DNA of 18,870 nt from CBFDBT01 sp965603115. GTDB lineage: Bacteria; Pseudomonadota; Alphaproteobacteria; Sphingomonadales; Kordiimonadaceae. Position numbers and translations under genes: made by a program. Every line of letters begins with the position of its first letter. The stretch's first letter is position 1. Shown in pieces: positions 14,031-18,870 of this stretch. Where the stretch lies: assembly GCA_965603115.1 (NCBI GenBank), contig CBFDBT010000032.1, positions 1 through 18,870 of the forward strand. Reading direction: 5' to 3'. Below the pieces are notes generated by a model. That model worked only from the letters and a program-made list of their open reading frames with translations. It was not told where the DNA came from and did no database searches.

Positions 14031-14186
14031 CGTCACCCCGTGCTCTGCCGCTAGGCAGGTTACGACACGGGGTCCATGATTAAACTCTAAAGTCCCAGCA
14101 AAGCTGGGTCATTATTTGATTTCTGGACTCCGGCTCGGTTCTTGGCCCTTCGACAAGCTCAGGACCAAGGGCCGGAGTGACGGGGT
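14031..14186. repeat. Palindromic repeat family 1, copy 2, composite form
   Basis: The first hairpin is CCCCGTG/CACGGGG enclosing CTGCC-gcta-GGCAG, where copy 1 has CTGACC/GGTCAG, so pairing is preserved while sequence changed. The second hairpin, CCCAGC-aaa-GCTGGG, is nearly identical to copy 1. The third, CTCCGG/CCGGAG, is enlarged by an inner palindromic block containing CTTCGACAAGCTCAGG, a motif widely repeated in other alphaproteobacterial genomes. It lies just after the ubiG stop. Confidence 0.75.
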
Positions 14187-14193
14187 GTGTTTC

Positions 14194-14976
14194 TTAAACA
14201 GCACTCACGGCGTAGTTAATGTCATAGTCTTTGGCATCAAGCTTCCAGCGGCGGGTGAGTGGATTATAGTTCATACCAGCGAGGTCATCCATTTTAAAAC
14301 CGGCCTTTGTGAGGGCGGCCTCTAGCTCTTCAGGCTTGAGAAATTTGTTCCAGTCGTGGGCGCCGACGGGCAACCAGCGCAGGATATATTCTGCACCAAT
14401 TTTTGCCAGCAATAGAGATTTCATTGTGCGATTAAGCGTGCTGACCAGCATGATGCCGTCGGGCTTAAGGAGCTTTCTGCAAGAGGCGAGATAGATGTTA
14501 ATATCTGCCACATGCTCGATCACTTCCATATTGATAATGGCGTCAAATTGCTCACCGGCATCAGCTAAATCTTCAGCTGTTGTATTGCGGTAATCAATTT
14601 TAAGGCCCATTTCCTCCGCGTGATGGCTGGCAACGCCAATATTTTTTTGCGTGGCATCAACGCCGATCATCGTCGCACCAAGGCGGGTGAGCGGTTCGCA
14701 AATCAGGCCGCCACCGCAGCCAATATCCAGAATGCGCAAGCCTTCAAGCGGCTTGGTCTTGCTGTTATCCAGCGTGTAATGTTTAACAAGTAAATCCCGA
14801 ATATAACTTATTCTGCAAGGGTTTAGCTCGTGCAATGGGCGAAAAGGGCCATCAGGATTCCACCACTCACTAGAAATACGGGCGAAAAAAGCCACTTCTT
14901 CTGCGTCCACGGATGCTGAAATTTTTGTATCGCTATCCACAGACTTTACTTCTTGCTCGTTTGTTACATTCGCCAT
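14194..14976 (-). CDS. ubiG: Ubiquinone biosynthesis O-methyltransferase UbiG
   Basis: The start is ATG 14976, with AAGGGA 9 bases upstream; a longer frame to 15087 adds 37 unconserved residues. The product has 260 residues. The class I SAM-binding motif is LDIGCGGG (83-90), preceded by the UbiG-specific FARISSEWWNPDGPFRPLHELNP. Later come NMEVIEHVAD, LVSTLNRT and GAEYILRWLPVGAHDW, all typical of UbiG. It carries out both O-methylations in ubiquinone synthesis, using S-adenosylmethionine. ubiG divergent from lysC, followed by ptsP, is a familiar alphaproteobacterial arrangement. Confidence 0.95.
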   Translation of the reverse strand: MANVTNEQEVKSVDSDTKISASVDAEEVAFFARISSEWWNPDGPFRPLHELNPCRISYIRDLLVKHYTLDNSKTKPLEGLRILDIGCGGGLICEPLTRLGATMIGVDATQKNIGVASHHAEEMGLKIDYRNTTAEDLADAGEQFDAIINMEVIEHVADINIYLASCRKLLKPDGIMLVSTLNRTMKSLLLAKIGAEYILRWLPVGAHDWNKFLKPEELEAALTKAGFKMDDLAGMNYNPLTRRWKLDAKDYDINYAVSAV

Positions 14977-15142
14977 TCTATTTTGTCCCTTAGGAAACAC
15001 TCTCTTGCATGATGGGGGCTGACCTTTTATGTATAGCCGCGCCCTATCTGTCCAGCGTATAATTGTCGCATCCCTATTATGCCACAATCACTGTATAGAT
15101 GGAGCAATATAAAAAATATTAGTTTTGGAGCTTTGAAATATT

Positions 15143-16363
15143 GTGGCGAGGATTGTTAAAAAATTTGGTGGCACATCGGTTGGTGACGTTGATCGTATCC
15201 GAAATGTAGCGGTTAAGATTAAAAAAGCCGTTGAGGAAGGTCACGAGGTGGCTGTTGTTGTCTCTGCTATGGCTGGAACAACAAACCAGCTGGTGGATTT
15301 TTGCCGTGAGGCCTCTGTCCTGCATGACGCCCGTGAATATGATACTGTGGTTGCGGCTGGCGAACAAATTACGATTGGTTTGCTGTCGATATGTTTGCAA
15401 GAACTTGGCGTATCCGCGCGGTCATTCTTGGGGTGGCAAGTGCCGATTCGCACCAATAACCAGCATGGCTCTGCTAGAATTGAATCTATTGATCCTGAGC
15501 ATATTGAGAATTGTTTCAAAGAGGGCCGGGTTGCGGTTGTTGCTGGTTTTCAAGGGATTGGTCCCGACAATCGTATCACCACGCTTGGTCGCGGAGGGTC
15601 CGATACGTCTGCTGTTGCTCTAGCTGCAGCGCTAAAAGCAGATCGCTGTGATATTTATACTGATGTGGAAGGCGTTTATACAACAGACCCCCGCATCGTG
15701 CCAAAAGCACAAAAGCTTGATAAAATTACGTATGAAGAGATGCTGGAGATGGCGTCCCTCGGGGCTAAAGTTTTGCATACGCGCTCTGTAGCGCTTGCTA
15801 TGCGGCTCGGGGTTCGAACCCAAGTGCTTTCCAGTTTTGAAGATAAACCAGGGACTCTGGTCGTAGATGAGGATGAAATTGTGGAACAAAAAGTTGTAAG
15901 AGGCATCGCTTATAGTCGCGGTGAAGCAAAAATCACTTTGGCAAAGGTGCCTGATTCACCGGGGCAAGTGGCAAATATATTCAGACCGCTGGCGAAAGAA
16001 AATGTTAATGTGGATATGATTGTCCAAACAGCATCAGAGCATGGTGGGCATACAGATGTTACATTCACTGTTCCAGAGGACGACCTTAAGCGTTCTGTTA
16101 AGGCGCTTGAAGGTGCCAAGGGTGATTTAAAGTTTGACCATTTGCACTTTGACGATAATGTAGCAAAGGTATCGGTTGTTGGCGTGGGAATGCGCAGCCA
16201 TACAGGCGTTGCTCAGCAAATGTTTGATGCTTTGTCTGAAAAAAGTATAAATGTTCAAGTTATTTCGACGTCTGAGATTAAAATTAGTGTTCTCATAGAT
16301 GCTGAATATACTGAATTAGCGGTCCGCGCCCTGCACACCGCATATGGACTTGATGCAGATTAA
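15143..16363 (+). CDS. lysC: Aspartate kinase
   Basis: 406 residues, starting at GTG 15143 (GTG GCG AGG), which gives the family's canonical N-terminus. The kinase domain opens with KFGGTSVGDVDRIRNVA and includes VVVSAMAGTTNQL, TLGRGGSDTSAVALAAAL and CDIYTDVEGVYTTDPR. Two C-terminal ACT domains follow, around VPDSPGQVANIFRPLAKENV and VGMRSHTGVAQQMFDALSEK with the effector-site end VISTSEIKISVLI. It phosphorylates aspartate, the first step to lysine, threonine, methionine and diaminopimelate. The ACT pair suggests feedback inhibition by lysine with or without threonine. The next gene starts 19 bases after the stop, suggesting an operon. Confidence 0.96.
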   Translation: MARIVKKFGGTSVGDVDRIRNVAVKIKKAVEEGHEVAVVVSAMAGTTNQLVDFCREASVLHDAREYDTVVAAGEQITIGLLSICLQELGVSARSFLGWQVPIRTNNQHGSARIESIDPEHIENCFKEGRVAVVAGFQGIGPDNRITTLGRGGSDTSAVALAAALKADRCDIYTDVEGVYTTDPRIVPKAQKLDKITYEEMLEMASLGAKVLHTRSVALAMRLGVRTQVLSSFEDKPGTLVVDEDEIVEQKVVRGIAYSRGEAKITLAKVPDSPGQVANIFRPLAKENVNVDMIVQTASEHGGHTDVTFTVPEDDLKRSVKALEGAKGDLKFDHLHFDDNVAKVSVVGVGMRSHTGVAQQMFDALSEKSINVQVISTSEIKISVLIDAEYTELAVRALHTAYGLDAD

Positions 16364-16382
16364 ATTTAACAGGAAAAGTTTT

Positions 16383-17426
16383 ATGGGGAATTCAAGTATA
16401 ATGGGTCGCGAGCGTCTAGATTATCTGTGGCAACGTGGATTGGATTTTCTCGGGACAGACTATGCTATTTTGGCGGGTGCCATGTCATGGGTGTCTGAGC
16501 GCAATTTAGTATCAGCAATTTCCAATGCTGGTGGCTTTGGTGTTCTGGCTTGTGGCGGGATGAATGCCGAGCAGCTCTCAGATGAAATAGAGGCAACGCG
16601 GGCCATGACCAAAAAGCCCTTTGCTGTAAATCTTATTACCCTTCACCCTGAACTTGATAGCCTGATAGATGTTTGTGCGGCCCAAAAGGTCAGCCATGTT
16701 GTTTTGGCAGGCGGCCTACCTAGCGGCCCTTCGATCGCGAAAATAAAAGACTTTGGTGCGAAGCTCATGTGCTTTGCGCCAACGGTTGCCTTTGCTAAAA
16801 AACTTATACGCTCTGGCGTTGATGCTATCATCATTGAAGGCAGTGAAGCTGGCGGTCATATCGGACCTGTATCGACATCAGTATTGGCGCAAGAAATTCT
16901 TCCTGTCATTCGTGATGTCCCCGTTTTTGTCGCTGGTGGTATCGGTCGCGGTGATGCGATTGCATCCTATCTGGAAATGGGTGCTTCGGGTGCGCAGCTT
17001 GGTACACGCTTTGTAGTTGCTAACGAATGTATAGCCCACGATAACTTTAAAGCTGCCTTTAGGCGTGCTTCTGCGCGGGATGCTGTCGCCAGTACGCAAA
17101 TTGATAGCCGCTTTCCTGTAATTCCTGTGCGCGCCTTGAAAAATAAAGCGACTGAAGATTTTATGGTCACCCAACGTGAGGTGATTGCTAATTACCATGC
17201 AGGTTCTACGACTCTAGAAGACGCCCAGATGGAGATTGAACAATTTTGGGGTGGGGCCTTGCGCCGTGCAGTTGTTGACGGGGACGTGGAAAGTGGTTCT
17301 ATAATGGCAGGTCAAAGTGTTGGTTTGGTCAAAAATGAAGAACCTGCTGCTGACATTATCAATACTCTTGTAGCCGAAGCCACTGATTATCTTTATCATG
17401 GAATGTCGCGGTTCGACGCCGTATAA
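16383..17426 (+). CDS. Nitronate monooxygenase / 2-nitropropane dioxygenase-family flavoprotein
   Basis: 347 residues from ATG 16383, chosen over the in-frame ATG 16344 inside lysC because AGGA stands 8 bases upstream. It is a TIM-barrel FMN enzyme: ILAGAMSWVSERNLVSAISN at the N-terminus, NAGGFGVLACG, then EGSEAGGHIG with the conserved His159, the phosphate-binding GGIGRGDAIASYLEMGA, and GAQLGTRFVVANE. Family members oxidise alkyl nitronates to carbonyl compounds and nitrite; FabK enoyl-ACP reductases share the fold and are not fully excluded. A role beside lysC and ptsP is not obvious. Confidence 0.85.
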   Translation: MGNSSIMGRERLDYLWQRGLDFLGTDYAILAGAMSWVSERNLVSAISNAGGFGVLACGGMNAEQLSDEIEATRAMTKKPFAVNLITLHPELDSLIDVCAAQKVSHVVLAGGLPSGPSIAKIKDFGAKLMCFAPTVAFAKKLIRSGVDAIIIEGSEAGGHIGPVSTSVLAQEILPVIRDVPVFVAGGIGRGDAIASYLEMGASGAQLGTRFVVANECIAHDNFKAAFRRASARDAVASTQIDSRFPVIPVRALKNKATEDFMVTQREVIANYHAGSTTLEDAQMEIEQFWGGALRRAVVDGDVESGSIMAGQSVGLVKNEEPAADIINTLVAEATDYLYHGMSRFDAV

Positions 17427-17529
17427 TAGACATGTTTGTACTGATAAACTATTCGGGTCTGTAGGGCCTGATGTGTGAGTTTGTTATTCTGATTTAGATG
17501 ATATAAAAATTTACTTGGGAACTATTTTG

Positions 17530-18870
17530 ATGCAATCAATCAGCGAACCGAGGGTGCTTCTCCGGCGTCTCCATCAATTGATGGCGGGCGAAGGGTCAGC
17601 GCAGGTGCGACTTGATAAGGTCGCTAAGCTCATTGCCCAGAATATGGTTGCCGAAGTTTGTTCTATTTATCTCGCGCGGGCTGGGGATTTGCTCGAATTG
17701 TTTGCAACAGAGGGTTTGCGCGAAGAGGCGGTTCATAAAACGCGCCTGCATTTTGCTGAAGGTCTTGTGGGGCTAGTGGCTGAACGGGGTTTGCCGCTTA
17801 ATTTGTCTGAAGCACCCAAGCATCCGAAATTTGCCTATAGGCCTGAGACTGGAGAAGACATTTACCATTCTTTTCTTGGTGTTCCTATTCTTCGTAGCGG
17901 CAAGGTCCTTGGTGTTTTGGTGGTGCAAAACATTGAGCCTCGAAGGTATGGTGAGGAAGAGGTTGAGGTTCTGCAAACAACAGCAATGGTTTTGGCTGAA
18001 ATGGTTGCTTCGGGGGAATTGGTGGATCCCAACGAGCTTGCTGAAGATGTGGGCAAAACCGGACAGTCCATTACACTCGACGGAATGTCACTGGCCTACG
18101 GTGTAGGTATTGGTACCGCGGTCTTTCATGAAATTGCCGTGAAGATTGAAAAGTTAGTGTCTGACAACGTTGATGATGAACGTGTTCGTCTTCAAGATGC
18201 TATCGCTGAGCTTAGATTCCAGCTCGAGCAAATGAGTAATGAACCTGAGCTTTCTTTTAGCCGTGAGTATCGTGAAGTTCTAGAGACTTATCGCATGTTT
18301 GCCTATGACCGAGGCTGGTATAGTAAAATGGGCGAGGCGATAGAAACAGGCCTGACAGCTGAAGGCGCCGTTGATCGGGTTCAGCAGGAAAACCGTGCAC
18401 GATTAATGAAATCACACGATCCCTACCTGAGGGAAAGAGGGCAAGACCTTGAGAATTTAGCTACTCGTTTGATCCGCATTCTGCAAGGGGATATGGAAAG
18501 CCGTCATCAGGAGCTAACCGAAGATTCAATCATTTTTGGCCGCACGATTGGTCCGGCAGAACTACTTGACTATGACAGATCTCGCGTGAAAGGCATTGTT
18601 CTAGAAGAAGGGTCGCCGACCACACATTTAACAATTGTAGCCCGGGCGCTTGAAATTCCGCTCATTGGTCGTGTTGCTGGTGCTTTAATGCATGTGAGCG
18701 AGGGTGACAAAATTGTTATAGATACTGAAACTACACATGTTTTTGTTAGGCCAAGTGAAGATGTTCTTGAGACTTATGTTGAAAATGTAGCCGCTAGAAT
18801 AGCACTTGCTGCTCAATATGCTTCTGAGAGTCAGTTGCCCGTGGTAACAAAAGATAAACATAAAATTAGC
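17530..18870 (+). CDS. ptsP: Phosphoenolpyruvate-protein phosphotransferase, EI-Ntr type (PtsP), cut by window end
   Basis: 447 codons are visible from ATG 17530 (GGGA 9-10 bases upstream) and the frame is open at the window edge. An N-terminal GAF domain covers about residues 20-160 (LDKVAKLIAQNMVAEVCSIY, LHFAEGLVGLVAERG, SFLGVPILRSGKVLGVLVVQ). This marks the nitrogen-PTS enzyme I rather than the sugar-PTS form. The HPr/NPr-binding domain comes next (~180-330), then the mobile domain with the phosphorylated His366 in EEGSPTTHLTIVARALEIP. The PEP-binding barrel is mostly outside. EI-Ntr takes phosphate from PEP and passes it to NPr and EIIA-Ntr; the GAF domain senses glutamine in studied members. 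It lies 103 bases after the NMO-like gene. Confidence 0.95.
   Translation, partial: MQSISEPRVLLRRLHQLMAGEGSAQVRLDKVAKLIAQNMVAEVCSIYLARAGDLLELFATEGLREEAVHKTRLHFAEGLVGLVAERGLPLNLSEAPKHPKFAYRPETGEDIYHSFLGVPILRSGKVLGVLVVQNIEPRRYGEEEVEVLQTTAMVLAEMVASGELVDPNELAEDVGKTGQSITLDGMSLAYGVGIGTAVFHEIAVKIEKLVSDNVDDERVRLQDAIAELRFQLEQMSNEPELSFSREYREVLETYRMFAYDRGWYSKMGEAIETGLTAEGAVDRVQQENRARLMKSHDPYLRERGQDLENLATRLIRILQGDMESRHQELTEDSIIFGRTIGPAELLDYDRSRVKGIVLEEGSPTTHLTIVARALEIPLIGRVAGALMHVSEGDKIVIDTETTHVFVRPSEDVLETYVENVAARIALAAQYASESQLPVVTKDKHKIS

Larger units (their letters stand above)
13857..14193. other. Intergenic region XRE regulator-ubiG
   Basis: 337 bases. It contains the upstream region of the XRE gene with the TTTGAG-TATC-CTCAAA palindrome (13941-13956), then an AT-rich stretch, then the long palindromic repeat at 14031-14186 that directly follows the end of ubiG. 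No open frame here is convincing. Confidence 0.5.

Noticed and set aside
14031..14186. Palindromic repeats considered as a CRISPR array
   Set aside because: There are no regularly spaced identical repeats with unique spacers; the structure is a single multi-hairpin element.
14977..15087. Longer start for UbiG at 15087
   Set aside because: The added residues do not resemble UbiG, and a proper ribosome-binding site precedes ATG 14976.
15805..15822. GGGGTTCGAACCC, resembling the T-arm of a tRNA
   Set aside because: It lies inside the conserved lysC coding frame and no acceptor, D-arm or anticodon stem surrounds it.

Overview
The window (about 45-47% G+C by eye) looks like a chromosomal segment of an alphaproteobacterium. 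The evidence is an RpoH-type sigma factor with an alphaproteobacterial RpoH box, CarD, an Azotobacter-type 7Fe ferredoxin, a BolA protein divergent from cobS-cobT, the block ubiG / lysC / ptsP (EI-Ntr), the C-terminal part of the alphaproteobacterial MgpS/SUV3-like helicase, and a perfect CtrA box (TTAA-N7-TTAACC). The moderate G+C and the dispersed palindromic repeats suggest a marine, Kordiimonas/Emcibacter-like lineage, but the sequence does not fix the order.

Layout. 1-393 (-): 5' part of a PLP-dependent group II decarboxylase. 548-1333 (+): secreted staphylococcal-nuclease-like protein lacking its catalytic residues. 1471-2349 (-): RpoH-family sigma factor. 2584-3111 (-): CarD. 3447-3782 (-): ferredoxin FdxA. 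3934-4314 (-): S4-domain RNA-binding protein. 4410-5459 (-): diguanylate cyclase with a CtrA box and GACTCG repeats upstream. 5680-7095 (-): free-standing C-terminal part of the helicase, without the ATPase motor. 7560-8021 (+): reduced macro domain. 8126-8425 (+): ribosomal protein L28. 8749-9879 (-): esterase-like/phytase-like exported protein, translationally coupled to cobT. 9876-11744 (-): cobT. 11747-12742 (-): cobS. 12834-13103 (+): BolA. 13107-13856 (-): membrane-anchored XRE regulator. 14194-14976 (-): ubiG. 15143-16363 (+): lysC. 16383-17426 (+): nitronate monooxygenase-like. 17530-end (+): ptsP, cut by the window end.

How the genes fit together. The minus-strand block 1471-7095 is mostly regulatory and housekeeping genes (sigma factor, CarD, ferredoxin, RNA-binding protein, c-di-GMP synthesis). 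Several of these genes have their own intrinsic terminators, so it is not one operon. cobS-cobT-phytase-like is a tight operon for aerobic cobalt chelation plus an exported protein. lysC, the NMO-like gene and ptsP run in one direction and link aspartate-family amino-acid synthesis with nitrogen phosphotransfer signalling.

The least ordinary content is repetitive DNA. Three palindromic repeat families occur, each in two copies, and paired copies show compensatory stem changes. One copy lies in frame inside the signal-peptide region of the phytase-like gene, as Rickettsia palindromic elements do. Several proteins are reduced versions of known enzymes: the nuclease without catalytic residues, the macro domain without its ligand loops, and the helicase without its motor. 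I saw no CRISPR array, prophage, transposase, tRNA or rRNA.
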